Positions 33,126 to 41,817 of a stretch of 64,000 bases of DNA are shown here, piece by piece. The stretch spans positions 3,782,001-3,846,000 of the forward strand of contig NZ_CP071596.1 of NCBI RefSeq assembly GCF_017357105.1. Direction: 5' to 3'. The notes under the pieces are model-generated. The model was given only the letters and a program-made list of their open reading frames with translations. It did not search any database and was not told the DNA's origin. The translations under genes and the position numbers were made by a program. This stretch comes from Natronosalvus caseinilyticus (GTDB lineage Archaea > Halobacteriota > Halobacteria > Halobacteriales > Natrialbaceae). Positions within the stretch are counted from its first letter, which is position 1. Each line of letters opens with the position of its first letter.

Positions 33126-34011
33126 GGTCGAGCACGTCGCCATCTACCGCGCACCGACCACCGTCGTCGACACCGAGGCCGTCGCCGCGTGGCTCGAGTC
33201 GCGACTCGAAGCGTCGGTAACGGTACGAGAACGGTTTCTGGACGACGTTGATGGCGACGAGTTGGCGGAACGGTTCGCGGCTGCCCGGATTCGAGGGCCG
33301 CGCGAGCGAGAGACGGGGAACACGATGCTCGGGACCGTTCGCTACGAAATGCGAGCACTCGAGCACCCCGAGCGGGAAGGCGGCGTGCTCTACGACGGCG
33401 CCCAAATCGCTCGCGCGCTCAACCGGGAACTGCCGGCCGACGAGCGAGGACTCGAGTGGGCACACGTCGTCCTCCTCGACCGCGCACTCGCGACGTGGGG
33501 CAACCACGACGGACGCTGGCACAAGCGGGTGACGGTTCCCGGCCAGCCGGCGCTCGTCTCGGTTCCCGGACTGTACGAGGCGCCGGCCAAGCCCGAATCG
33601 TACTACCAGGAGCAACAACGACGGGCGCTGGTTTCGGGCGACGTGCCGCCGAGGGAGATTCTCGAGCGCGACGTCGCGGACGAGTTCCTCCTCGAGGACG
33701 ACCCCCGGACGACCGACGCGATGTGCGGGTACGTGCTCCAGGCCGTCCACTACCTCGAGACCGGCGAGCCGTTCTGTCCGGAGCCGACCTGTCGGCTGTA
33801 CAACGCCCACACCCACGAAGACCTCGTTCGGGCGCAGCTAGTGGAGCCAGCGTTTTGCGTCGACCACGCCGCGGTCTACGCGAACGTGGACGCTGAGGCA
33901 GATGCGGATGCTGAGGCGGACGCGGTCGATGGTGAGGACGTAAATGCGGATACTGACAAAGATGCGAGTGATGGCGCGGATACAGTTGCGAAGGCTGAGG
34001 GAGGCGAGTGA
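33124..34011 (+). CDS. uncharacterised conserved haloarchaeal protein with Cys-rich C-terminus
   Basis: 295 aa from ATG 33124 (MVEHVAIYRAPTT); ATG 33103 in frame would add 7 residues. The globular part (1 to ~255) contains ERETGNTMLGTVRYEMRALEHPEREGGVLYDGAQIARALN and WAHVVLLDRALATWGNHDGRWHKRV, and a metal-site-like end, CPEPTCRLYNAHTHEDLV...FCVDHAAVY. The last ~40 residues are an acidic Ala/Asp/Glu tail. I recognise no enzyme. The Cys/His pattern suggests zinc binding. Promoter and hairpin are listed separately. Confidence 0.65.
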   Translation: MVEHVAIYRAPTTVVDTEAVAAWLESRLEASVTVRERFLDDVDGDELAERFAAARIRGPRERETGNTMLGTVRYEMRALEHPEREGGVLYDGAQIARALNRELPADERGLEWAHVVLLDRALATWGNHDGRWHKRVTVPGQPALVSVPGLYEAPAKPESYYQEQQRRALVSGDVPPREILERDVADEFLLEDDPRTTDAMCGYVLQAVHYLETGEPFCPEPTCRLYNAHTHEDLVRAQLVEPAFCVDHAAVYANVDAEADADAEADAVDGEDVNADTDKDASDGADTVAKAEGGE

Positions 34012-34059
34012 CAGCGCAGATGTGAATACAGTCGCTCGCGCTCGCACTCCCTCGAGCGA

Positions 34060-34464
34060 TCACTCGTCGTCGAGCGCGAGCGACGATTCCGGACGGTAAT
34101 CGCCGCCGACCGGCGACGCGGGTGCCACCGGTACCGACTCGTCGAGTTCGATCGCTCGCTCGACGATGCGCCGCGTCTCGAGGTCGACGTCCGCTCGAGT
34201 GACGCGTCCGTTCTCGGCGTCGTAGTCGACCAGCCCCACCTCGTCGAGTTTCGGCACGTGGTTGTGTACCAGCGAAACGGTGATCATCGAGCCTCGGACG
34301 ACGGCGTCGTCGGCCCCCGCTCGCTCCCAGCCGACGACCTCGTCGCAGAGTTCCTCGAGGCTCACCTCCGGACGGGCCAGTAGTAGCGACAGCACGTACC
34401 GGCGCCGGGCGTCCGCAAGCGCCTCGAAGAGCGGCTCCACCGATGGGGTTCGAACGGTTGACAT
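34060..34464 (-). CDS. DUF7344-type winged-helix protein, second copy
   Basis: 134 aa from the ATG at 34464 (MSTVRTPSVEPLFEAL). ADARRRYVLSLLLARPEVSLEELCDEV and SLVHNHVPKLDEVGLVDYDAENGRVTRADVD are the HTH and the HxxVPKLxxxGLVDYD motif of the family, as in 22226-22588. Longer Pro-rich tail. Convergent with the uncharacterised 33124 gene; AlaX starts further upstream in the same direction. Confidence 0.72.
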   Translation of the reverse strand: MSTVRTPSVEPLFEALADARRRYVLSLLLARPEVSLEELCDEVVGWERAGADDAVVRGSMITVSLVHNHVPKLDEVGLVDYDAENGRVTRADVDLETRRIVERAIELDESVPVAPASPVGGDYRPESSLALDDE

Positions 34465-34519
34465 AACTACTACCGGGACCCTCTCCCCCTCAATAATTCC
34501 GCCAAAAATATTAGGGCGG

Positions 34520-35290
34520 TTACTCGAGGAGCCGAAACCTGACACGTTCCTCCCCGCTTCCGGCAGTTTCGCGGCCAGTGATCTCGAGGGTGCCGAGGTC
34601 CGCGGTCGACTGGACGTGCGTGCCGGCACACGCCACCCGGTCGAGTGGGTCGTTCTCGTCCCCGATCTCGACGATCCGGATCTCCGTGATGCTGGCGGGC
34701 AGGAGATCGATGCGCGTGCGTTCGAGGTCCAGGTCGGTTTCGGCGACGTCGCGCTCGAGTTCGTACCAGCGAACGGCAAGGTCGTCGTCGATCAGGTCGT
34801 TGATGGCCGCCTCGATCGCCGCGAGATCGTCGTCCTGGAAGCGGTCGTACGCGCAGTCGAGGCGGGCGCGGTCGGCGTAGAGCTGGTTGCCCGTCGTCGG
34901 CGCGTCGTAGGCCTCGAGCAGGTACGCCGAGAGGAGGTGCTGGGCCGTGTGATAGCGCATGTGTGCGTCCCGTCGATCCCAGTCGAGTTCGCCGGTCACG
35001 GTTGTTCCGGGCTCGAGGGCGTCCGTGATCGACGCGGCCGTCGAATCTGGACCCGCCTCGAGATCCAGGGCGTGGTACACCGTATCGCGTTTCTGGACGT
35101 CAGCGACGGGCCACTCGAGCGTCGCTCCGTCAGCGTCGACGCGAAGGGTCCCCGTGTCCGCCGGCTGGCCCCCGCCTTCGGGGTAGAAGTGCGTTCGATC
35201 GAGGACGACGCGGCCGTCCTCGAGGATTCGCTCGACGGTGGCATCGAACGTTCGAACGTTCGAGTCCTCGAGGTACAGGAGGTCGGTCAT
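34520..35290 (-). CDS. alaX: alanyl-tRNA editing protein AlaX
   Basis: 256 aa from the ATG at 35290. It hydrolyses Ser-tRNA(Ala) or Gly-tRNA(Ala) in trans. The editing site zinc ligands are visible as HTAQH and CAGTH, with an upstream EGGGQPADTGTL stretch. Start supported by ATATAT (35316-35321) 28 nt upstream; leaderless. Length fits the medium AlaX-M class. Confidence 0.93.
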   Translation of the reverse strand: MTDLLYLEDSNVRTFDATVERILEDGRVVLDRTHFYPEGGGQPADTGTLRVDADGATLEWPVADVQKRDTVYHALDLEAGPDSTAASITDALEPGTTVTGELDWDRRDAHMRYHTAQHLLSAYLLEAYDAPTTGNQLYADRARLDCAYDRFQDDDLAAIEAAINDLIDDDLAVRWYELERDVAETDLDLERTRIDLLPASITEIRIVEIGDENDPLDRVACAGTHVQSTADLGTLEITGRETAGSGEERVRFRLLE

Positions 35291-35313
35291 AGGCGAGCCC
35301 AGGGGCTCGAGGG

Positions 35314-35322
35314 AGATATATG
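35314..35322 (-). promoter_or_regulatory. TATA box of alaX
   Basis: Minus strand GCATATATC, centred 28 nt before the ATG at 35290. Confidence 0.55.
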
Positions 35323-35448
35323 CTGGCGAGTGTCGTTGATCGAGACAAAACCCAACGTCTGTCCATCGCCCCGAACCAAAGGCTAAAGAGTGAATCACGC
35401 TAATGTCCGTGTAATGACTATCGTTCGTATATTGCGGAGGGATCTATC

Positions 35449-36123
35449 GTGGGTGTCGAGATAACCGAGACCACGGTCACCGACACCGAGTTCGAGGCCA
35501 TGAAACAGTTCGTCTTCGAGTACCTCGCCGCCAGCGTGGAGAAGGAAGACGAGGGCGGCCGGATGCGGTGGTACCCCTGGCACTCCGCCGAGTACCGCCA
35601 CAACCACATCCTCAACGTCGTCGAGCTGGCGACCGAGATCGCCGAGAAAGAGGGCGCTGACGTCGACGTCACGCGCGTCGCCGCGCTGTTTCACGACGTC
35701 GCGAAACTCGAGACCGACCAGGAACTCCACGCCGAGGCCGGCGCTCGCGTCGCCCGCGAGTACCTCGAGGCCCAGGGCGAGTACCCGGAGTCGTTCATCG
35801 CCCAGATCACCCGCGCCATCGAGTACCACTCCTACCAGGGCGACGTGACTGACCTCTCGATGGAGAGCCAGTGCGTGATCGAGGCTGACCTGCTCGACAA
35901 GATCGGTGCCAACGGGACGGCGCTCATGCTGTTGCGGATGGGCTACGAGGCGCGGACGCACATGGAGGCCGACGAGATGGTCGATCGGGTCCTCGAGCGC
36001 GGCCTCGACGCCGCCTCGCGCGTCCGGAGCGACACCGCCGAAGGGATCGCCCACCGCCGACTCAAGCGCGTGAAGTGGTTCCGCGAGTGGCTCGAGGACG
36101 AGATTGCGGCGCTGGGCGAGTAG
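35449..36123 (+). CDS. HD-domain phosphohydrolase
   Basis: 224 aa, GTG start with a strong Shine-Dalgarno (GCGGAGGGAT) upstream. The HD motif is H...HD...D: RHNHILNVVELATEIAEKEG, ALFHDVAKLET, AGARVAREYL, then AIEYHSYQGD. Single-domain metal-dependent phosphohydrolase; nucleotide or other substrate unknown. C-terminal helix ends WFREWLEDEIAALGE. Confidence 0.85.
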   Translation: MGVEITETTVTDTEFEAMKQFVFEYLAASVEKEDEGGRMRWYPWHSAEYRHNHILNVVELATEIAEKEGADVDVTRVAALFHDVAKLETDQELHAEAGARVAREYLEAQGEYPESFIAQITRAIEYHSYQGDVTDLSMESQCVIEADLLDKIGANGTALMLLRMGYEARTHMEADEMVDRVLERGLDAASRVRSDTAEGIAHRRLKRVKWFREWLEDEIAALGE

Positions 36124-36244
36124 CGGATAGCTGGCCCCTGCTCTCGGCCTCGGTCCGTAATCGATATCGTGCGTCGCCAGCCCTGCGTCCCGTCATCGTC
36201 GTGCGAACGGTAGCGATTTGGGGATTCGGGCCAGAGTCCCGACT

Positions 36245-36808
36245 ATGACTGCCGTTGCTCGAGATCGGGTTCCCCACCTGACGGCCCTGCTCTCGCTCGT
36301 TTCCCTGGCGCTCGTGTTCGGCGCCGCTGGCGGCGTGATTCCACAGACGGCCGTTCCGAAACCGCCCGCGTGGCTCCTCGAGGCGATTCCGACGGTGAAC
36401 GTCTTCCTGAGCCTGACCGCCATCGTGACGATCACGACGGGGTGGCGCGCGATCAGACGCGGAAACGTCGACCGCCACCGCCTGCTGATGGCGACCTCGG
36501 CCGTGCTGTTCGCAACCTTTCTCGTCCTGTACCTGTACCGGCTGGTGGTCCTCGGCGGCTCCCAGCCATTTCCGGGCCCGGACGCGATCCGACTGTACGT
36601 CTACCTGCCCGTCCTGGCGATCCACATCCTGCTGGCGATCGTTTGCATTCCCCTGCTGTACTACGTCCTCCTGCTCGCGGCGAGCCACAGCGTGCCGGAG
36701 CTTCGACGAACCGCCCACGCGCGCATCGGGCGAGTCGCCGCGGTGCTCTGGCTCGTCTCGTTCAGTCTCGGGGTCGTCGTCTACGTGTTGTTGCACGTGA
36801 TTTACTGA
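36245..36808 (+). CDS. DUF420 membrane protein
   Basis: 187 aa from ATG 36245, with five hydrophobic helices. IPTVNVFLSLTAIVTITTGWRAIRRGNVDRHRLLMATSAVLFATFLVLYLYRLVV resembles the DUF420 family, whose genes often sit with haem-copper oxidase assembly genes. No cofactor motif. Here no oxidase is adjacent, though a CtaA-CtaB fusion is 7 kb away. Confidence 0.85.
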   Translation: MTAVARDRVPHLTALLSLVSLALVFGAAGGVIPQTAVPKPPAWLLEAIPTVNVFLSLTAIVTITTGWRAIRRGNVDRHRLLMATSAVLFATFLVLYLYRLVVLGGSQPFPGPDAIRLYVYLPVLAIHILLAIVCIPLLYYVLLLAASHSVPELRRTAHARIGRVAAVLWLVSFSLGVVVYVLLHVIY

Positions 36809-36913
36809 CCGACGAACGAGAGCCAGATCGACTCGAGACTGACGGACGAGTACACCAGCTTCACTCGAGAACGGCACCCGACACAACAGCGCGGCTCGAG
36901 TACAGCCGCCCGC

Positions 36914-38425
36914 TCAGTCGTCCGCGTCGACGGCCGCTTGCCCGATCTGCGGGCGGGTCACGTCGCGGTCGGTCGCCTCGCCGTCGATGTCGTAGGGGTA
37001 CTCGCCGGTGACACAGCCCAGACAGAGGTCGTCCCGGTCGGTCTCGAGCACCTCGGCGACGGCGTCTGGCGAGAGGTACGCGAGGCTGTCGGCACCGATC
37101 TCGTCGCCGATTTCGGGAATCGTCTTGTCCGAGGCGATGAGTTCCTCGCGGGTCGCCATGTTGATCCCCATGTAACAGGGAGCGACGATCGGTGGCGCAC
37201 CGATGCGCATGTGGACTTCCTTCGCCCCGGAGTTCTTGAGGAGTTCGACGAGCTGGTTCGAGGTCGTCCCCCGGACGATGGAGTCGTCGATGAGGGTGAC
37301 GGTCTTACCCTCGACCGTCGAGGTGATCGGGTTGAGCTTGAGTCGCACCGCGCGCTCGCGCTCGTCCTGGGTCGGCATGATGAACGTCCGGCCGACGTAC
37401 CGATTTTTCATCAAGCCCTCCGCGAACTCGACGCCGTCGTCGTCTTCCTCCCGAGGCTCTCCCTGGGCAGTCGTCTCGTCGGCGGCGTCGGCGTACCCCG
37501 AGGCGAACGCACGCCCGGAGTCGGGAACCGGCATGACGACGTCGGTCTCGACGCCACTTTCCTCCCAGAGTTTGCGCCCGAGTCTGCGCCGGGCCTCGTA
37601 GACCAGCGTGCCGTCGATCTGGGAGTCTGGACGAGCGAAGTAGACGTGTTCGAAGAAGCAGTGAGCGGTCGCCTCGGCCTCGACCAGCTGGTAGGAGTCG
37701 AACCCGGAGCCGTCTTCCTCCAGCACGACGAGTTCCCCGGGTCGGACGTCGCGGACGAACTCGCCGCCGAGGGTGTCGATCGCTGCCGACTCGGAGGCGA
37801 GCACGTAGCCGTCCTCGAGTTCGCCGAGACAGAGCGGCCGGTTCCCCCGGGGATCGCGGACGCCCATCACGGTCTCGTCGTGCATGATCGTCAGCGAGTA
37901 CGAACCGTGAATCCGCTGCATCGTCCGCTTGACCGCCCGGATCAGGTCCTCCTCGAGCAGGTTGCGCGCGAGGTCGTGGGCGATCACCTCCGTGTCGCCG
38001 TCGGAGGTGAAGGCGTGGCCGAGCGCGGCGAGGTCGTCTCGAATCTCGTCGGCGTTGACGAGGTTGCCATTGTGGCTGAGCCCGAGCGAGCCCGATTTGA
38101 ACGAGACGGAGAACGGTTGGGCGCAGGAGGTATCGATGCTCCCGGCGGTGGGATAGCGAACGTGACCGATCCCCGCCGAGCCCGTGAGCGACTCGAGATC
38201 GCCCTCGTCGAAGGCGTCGCCGACGAGCCCCAGTTCGACGTGGCTGTGTTGCTGGAAGCCGTCGTGGGTGACGATGCCCGCTGACTCCTGGCCGCGGTGC
38301 TGGAGCGCGTAGAGTCCGTAGTAGAGCGGCCGCGCGACGTCGCGGTCCGCGAGGGCGACGCCGACGACGCCGCACTTCTCGGTCATTCCTGTTCGCCGGG
38401 GTGTCTCGCCCCGCCCATCAGTCAT
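36914..38425 (-). CDS. purF: amidophosphoribosyltransferase
   Basis: 503 aa. It makes phosphoribosylamine, the first step of purine synthesis. The N-terminal glutamine amidotransferase domain begins with the catalytic Cys18 after a short propeptide (MTDGRGETPRRTGMTEK-CGVVGV), and the C-terminal half carries the PRPP-binding loop (TVTLIDDSIVRGTTSNQLVELL). The upstream ATG at 38425 is preferred over 38386 because a TATA box (38451-38457) lies 29 nt before it. Cleavage before Cys18 would activate the enzyme. Confidence 0.96.
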   Translation of the reverse strand: MTDGRGETPRRTGMTEKCGVVGVALADRDVARPLYYGLYALQHRGQESAGIVTHDGFQQHSHVELGLVGDAFDEGDLESLTGSAGIGHVRYPTAGSIDTSCAQPFSVSFKSGSLGLSHNGNLVNADEIRDDLAALGHAFTSDGDTEVIAHDLARNLLEEDLIRAVKRTMQRIHGSYSLTIMHDETVMGVRDPRGNRPLCLGELEDGYVLASESAAIDTLGGEFVRDVRPGELVVLEEDGSGFDSYQLVEAEATAHCFFEHVYFARPDSQIDGTLVYEARRRLGRKLWEESGVETDVVMPVPDSGRAFASGYADAADETTAQGEPREEDDDGVEFAEGLMKNRYVGRTFIMPTQDERERAVRLKLNPITSTVEGKTVTLIDDSIVRGTTSNQLVELLKNSGAKEVHMRIGAPPIVAPCYMGINMATREELIASDKTIPEIGDEIGADSLAYLSPDAVAEVLETDRDDLCLGCVTGEYPYDIDGEATDRDVTRPQIGQAAVDADD

Positions 38426-38449
38426 GGCTGAACCTACCGGGCCAGGGCG

Positions 38450-38458
38450 ATAAAAATC
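38450..38458 (-). promoter_or_regulatory. TATA box of purF
   Basis: Minus strand ATTTTTATC, centred 29 nt before the ATG at 38425. Confidence 0.55.
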
Positions 38459-38567
38459 CCCCGTGTTCGTGCTCGCATCCGGCTTCTCGAGCGATAGAAT
38501 ATGCGTGTTCGTGTATAGATGCGCGTCGTCGTCGAGTTTCCGAGCAGTGCCGAGTTTCGAGAACCGG

Positions 38568-39053
38568 CTACACCCCGAGCATCGCGCGCGCCGTCTCGCT
38601 CGCCCAGACGTCCATCCGGTAGATAACGGCCGCGGCGATCAGCAGTTCGCCGGCCGTGACGAGGACCGTCACCAGGTCCGCCTGCCGGCTCGTGACGGCG
38701 ACGCCGACAGGGAGACCGAACTCCCGCTTCCAGACCGGGTAGAACAGGGCGATACCGCGCTTGCTCCCGGCGACGTCGAGCACGTAGTGGGTCAGGATGC
38801 CGAGCCAGACCCACTCGAGGTTGCCGAAGTAGAACGGAAAGGCGGCGAACCCCACCAGGATGGGCAGGTTGTGCAGCGTCTTGCGGTGTCTCCCGAACGC
38901 CGTGTCCACGTCCGGGAACAGCGCCCCGAGTGTGACGGGCACGCCCACCTCGAGCACCGTCGCGAAAGTCGTCTCGTCCCCGGCCGGCTCGAGGAGGTAC
39001 GCCAGCCCGATCCCCAGGAGGGCGGCGTTGAGCACGTGTCCTTTCTTGTTCAT
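38568..39053 (-). CDS. membrane-bound metal-dependent hydrolase (YdjM/LexA-regulated family)
   Basis: 161 aa from the ATG at 39053 (MNKKGHVLNA). KKGHVLNAALLG, GALFPDVDTAFGRHRKTLHNLPILV and LGILTHYVLDVA carry the His/Asp residues of the YdjM-type inner-membrane hydrolase family, with four hydrophobic helices. Substrate unknown. Downstream of the cinA-type gene in the same direction, with a 258-nt gap that holds an AT-rich dyad. Confidence 0.85.
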   Translation of the reverse strand: MNKKGHVLNAALLGIGLAYLLEPAGDETTFATVLEVGVPVTLGALFPDVDTAFGRHRKTLHNLPILVGFAAFPFYFGNLEWVWLGILTHYVLDVAGSKRGIALFYPVWKREFGLPVGVAVTSRQADLVTVLVTAGELLIAAAVIYRMDVWASETARAMLGV

Positions 39054-39269
39054 CGATTCGGTCTGTGTCGCCGAGGGAGAAAAGCCTGTCTTCGAGACGG
39101 TCAGGGTGGCCAGAGCCGTATCCGCGTTCGGCTGGTTGCGAGCCCCCTCGCCACGAGTGGTGCCAGGTGTACCGGTTACCGTTCGCTCGAGCGTTCTCGT
39201 CACCGGTCAGGCTTTTTCACCACCTGTTCGTTCGAGGTACCGTCCACATCGCCAGACAATCCGTCTTTG

Positions 39270-39297
39270 CTATAGATAATATACCGTATTAGTATCG
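39270..39297. other. AT-rich dyad in the gap between the YdjM-type gene and cinA
   Basis: GATAATATAC (39275-39284) faces GTATTAGTATC (39286-39296), an imperfect dyad in an AT-rich block (39270-39297). It is ~220 nt upstream of the 39053 start. Function unseen. Confidence 0.35.
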
Positions 39298-39311
39298 AAA
39301 GTGTAGTGAAA

Positions 39312-39932
39312 TCACGGCGTCGATTCGGAGTCAGATTCGGACTCGAGCACCGCCTGCAACCGCTCGAGCGCCGTGCGAACCGTCTGCATGCGAACGTCGT
39401 GTCGGTCGCCGTCGAACTGATGGCGCGTCGCCGTCGCGAACGAGGTTTCGGTCCCCCAGGGACCGGCGTAGGCGACCCCGATGAAGACCGTCCCGACCGG
39501 CGTCTCCGCGGTTCCGCCGCTGGGCCCGGCGACGCCCGTGATCGAGAGCCCCCACGTGGCGTCCGTGACGTCGCGTACCCCGCGCGCCATCTCGAGGGCC
39601 ACGGGTTCGGAGACGGCCCCGTGTTCGTCCAGCGACTCGCGGGAGACGCCGAGGTGGCGTCGTTTGGCGTCGTAGGCGTAGACGACGTGGCCGCTGTCGA
39701 AGTAGTCGCTCGAGCCTGGAATCGCGGTGATCGCGCCTCCGAGGAGGCCGCCGGTGCAGGACTCGGCGACGGCGAGGGTGTCACCGCGCTCGCGGAGTCG
39801 TTCGCCTACTCCGGAGACGAGGTCGAGGAGCGCTTCGAACTGTATCGCTCCAGACGCCGAATCGGTACGGGTGGCTGGATCTGTCGGTGACGATTCGGCA
39901 GGCCGTTCCGAATCGACGTTGGCGTTGCTCAT
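39312..39932 (-). CDS. CinA-type C-terminal amidase domain protein (PncC family)
   Basis: 206 aa from ATG 39932 ([11 protein letters not shown]); ATG 39953 is also possible. An acidic linker precedes the domain [48 protein letters not shown]...[25 protein letters not shown]. PncC deamidates nicotinamide mononucleotide to recycle NAD. The N-terminal MoCF domain of full CinA is missing, which is usual in archaea. Confidence 0.87.
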   Translation of the reverse strand: MSNANVDSERPAESSPTDPATRTDSASGAIQFEALLDLVSGVGERLRERGDTLAVAESCTGGLLGGAITAIPGSSDYFDSGHVVYAYDAKRRHLGVSRESLDEHGAVSEPVALEMARGVRDVTDATWGLSITGVAGPSGGTAETPVGTVFIGVAYAGPWGTETSFATATRHQFDGDRHDVRMQTVRTALERLQAVLESESDSESTP

Positions 39933-40067
39933 GTCTCCTCCGACGGGAGCCACCGCCGTGAATCGTGGGGTTGACGAACCGCTCGAGAGCGTGCTTTCGT
40001 CACGCGGTTCCGTCGAGAGGTACCGTCAGAGGAAGGCCGTTCACTCGAAAGTGGCTCAAGCGCCCCC

Positions 40068-40490
40068 TCAGACCGTATCGCGATCCGTGTACGTCCAGCG
40101 GTTTTCGATCACGCCGTCGGCGTTTACGTCGTGGAAATCGGCGAAGCCGAACGAAACCGACTCGCCGTCCTGAACGCCCGAGAAACGGCCGCGGACGGCT
40201 ACCCGATTGCCGTTGCTGTCGCCGTTTCCGCCGTCGTCTCCAGCACCGCCGAGGTCCACGATTACGGCCTCGAGGCGGTGCTCACCGTCCTCGAGCGGGC
40301 GGCCCCGCTCGTAGAACGCCCGAAGTTCCTCGCGGCCCTCGATCGGGTCCTGTCCGGGACGTTCGTAGGTGATCGTCTTCGAGAAGAGTTCGAGCAGTCC
40401 CTCGACGTCGTCGGCGTCGACGCGATCGTAGTAGCGCCGCACGAGCGCCTCGGGGTCGATTCCGTTGGGCGTGTCATCCAGCGGAGGCAT
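40068..40490 (-). CDS. SnoaL/NTF2-like protein
   Basis: 140 aa. A compact alpha+beta domain: EALVRRYYDRVDADDVEGLLELFSKTITYERPGQDPIEGREELRAFYERGRPLEDGEHRLEAVIVDL, then FADFHDVNADGVIENRWTYTD. Such single-domain proteins are small hydrolases or isomerases or ligand-binding proteins; no catalytic triad can be pinned down. Divergent from the aminotransferase at 40597. Confidence 0.75.
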   Translation of the reverse strand: MPPLDDTPNGIDPEALVRRYYDRVDADDVEGLLELFSKTITYERPGQDPIEGREELRAFYERGRPLEDGEHRLEAVIVDLGGAGDDGGNGDSNGNRVAVRGRFSGVQDGESVSFGFADFHDVNADGVIENRWTYTDRDTV

Positions 40491-40596
40491 GGCCCATCAC
40501 ACGCACTCGAGGGCAATGGTTCTATGGCATCGGCCCGCCCGGTCGTTGGATCCGCGTGACGAAAGAATCACCATCTCCGACGGCGCACGAGCGCAC

Positions 40597-41697
40597 ATGG
40601 AGTACGAAACGCCCCTCTTCTTTCACGTCATGGGCTACGCCGCCGAGGCCGACCGGGACGTCGTCGACATGGTCAGCGGCAACCCAGACTGGGAACCGCC
40701 ACAGGCCCTCCGGGACGGCCTCCACGAGTACGCCGACCTCGAGAGCGAGTACTTCCAGTACCCGCCCAGCGAGGGCCTTCGAAGCCTCCGCGAGGAGATT
40801 GCGACTCGCCGCGGCGTCGACCTCGAGCAGGTCGTCGTCACGAACGGGGCCGGCGAGGCGAACTACCTGGCGATGGCCCGGGCGCTCGAGCGGGGTGCAG
40901 GGTCCGAGGTGATCCTGACCGACCCCGTCTACTCGTACTACCCGGGCAAGACGACGATGCTCGGCGGCGAGCCGACGTACGTCGAGGCGGCCGAAAACGG
41001 CCAGCTCGATCCCGATGCAGTCCGCGAGGCGGCGAGCGAGGAGACGGCCGCCATCGTCGTCAATACCCCGAACAACCCCACCGGCGCGGTCTACCCCGAG
41101 TCGACGGTGACGGAACTCGTCGCCATCGCCGAGGCCAACGACTCGATCCTCGTCGCCGACGAGGTGTACGACCACTACGACCTCTCCGGGACGTTCTCGA
41201 GCGCGCTCGGGATCGACTCGGATCACCGGATCGTCACGAACGCGTTCTCGAAGTCGCTGGCGATCACGGGCTTTCGCGTCGGCTACGCCATCTTCCCACC
41301 GCACCTCGTCGACGACGCCAAGAGTCGCCACATGCTGGTGAACGTCGCCGGAAGCGCCCCGGCCCAGTACGCCGTCCTCCAGGCGCTCCGGGAGACCGGC
41401 CCCGAGTACTACGAGGCCAACCGCGAACTGCTCCGCGAGCGCGTCGACACCTTCACCGCGGCGCTCGAGGAGGCCGGCGCCGAGTACACCCGTCCAGACG
41501 GCGCGTTCTACGTCCTGGCCCGGTTCGAGGGGTATCCTGGTACGCTCGAGAACGTCGAGCGCCTGATCGACGAGGCCGGCGTCGCCGGGATGCCAGGCGA
41601 GGCATTCGGCACCGCCCGCGATGACTGGCTCCGATTCGCGCTCGTGACGCCGCGACTCGAGGTGGCCGCCGATCGGCTGGCCGAGTACTTCGGCTGA
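40597..41697 (+). CDS. class I/II pyridoxal-phosphate aminotransferase
   Basis: 366 aa from ATG 40597 (MEYETPLFFHVM); the frame is open further upstream to 40465 and a TTG or other upstream start cannot be excluded. Family features: MVSGNPDWEPPQAL, VVTNGAGEANYLAM, VVNTPNNPTGAVYPEST, ADEVYDHY (Asp and Tyr of the PLP site), TNAFSKSLAITGFRVGYAI with the PLP Lys, and a C-terminal RFALVTPRLEV. Substrate unknown. Confidence 0.82.
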   Translation: MEYETPLFFHVMGYAAEADRDVVDMVSGNPDWEPPQALRDGLHEYADLESEYFQYPPSEGLRSLREEIATRRGVDLEQVVVTNGAGEANYLAMARALERGAGSEVILTDPVYSYYPGKTTMLGGEPTYVEAAENGQLDPDAVREAASEETAAIVVNTPNNPTGAVYPESTVTELVAIAEANDSILVADEVYDHYDLSGTFSSALGIDSDHRIVTNAFSKSLAITGFRVGYAIFPPHLVDDAKSRHMLVNVAGSAPAQYAVLQALRETGPEYYEANRELLRERVDTFTAALEEAGAEYTRPDGAFYVLARFEGYPGTLENVERLIDEAGVAGMPGEAFGTARDDWLRFALVTPRLEVAADRLAEYFG

Positions 41698-41767
41698 TCG
41701 CTGCTCCGTATTTGCTGCTCGCTGCTCGCCACTCGCTAACCGCGAATCGCTAATCGCTGCTCGACTC
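41698..41767. repeat. reiterated GCTGCTC/CGCTAA short repeats between genes
   Basis: GCTGCTC occurs four times (41700-41706, 41714-41720, 41721-41727, 41756-41762) and CGCTAA twice within ~70 nt between the aminotransferase and the ArsA-type gene. Confidence 0.55.
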
Positions 41768-41817
41768 GAGCGCTCGCAACCGACGGGTACTCGTGGCTCC
41801 GACCGATAGCCTCGAGC

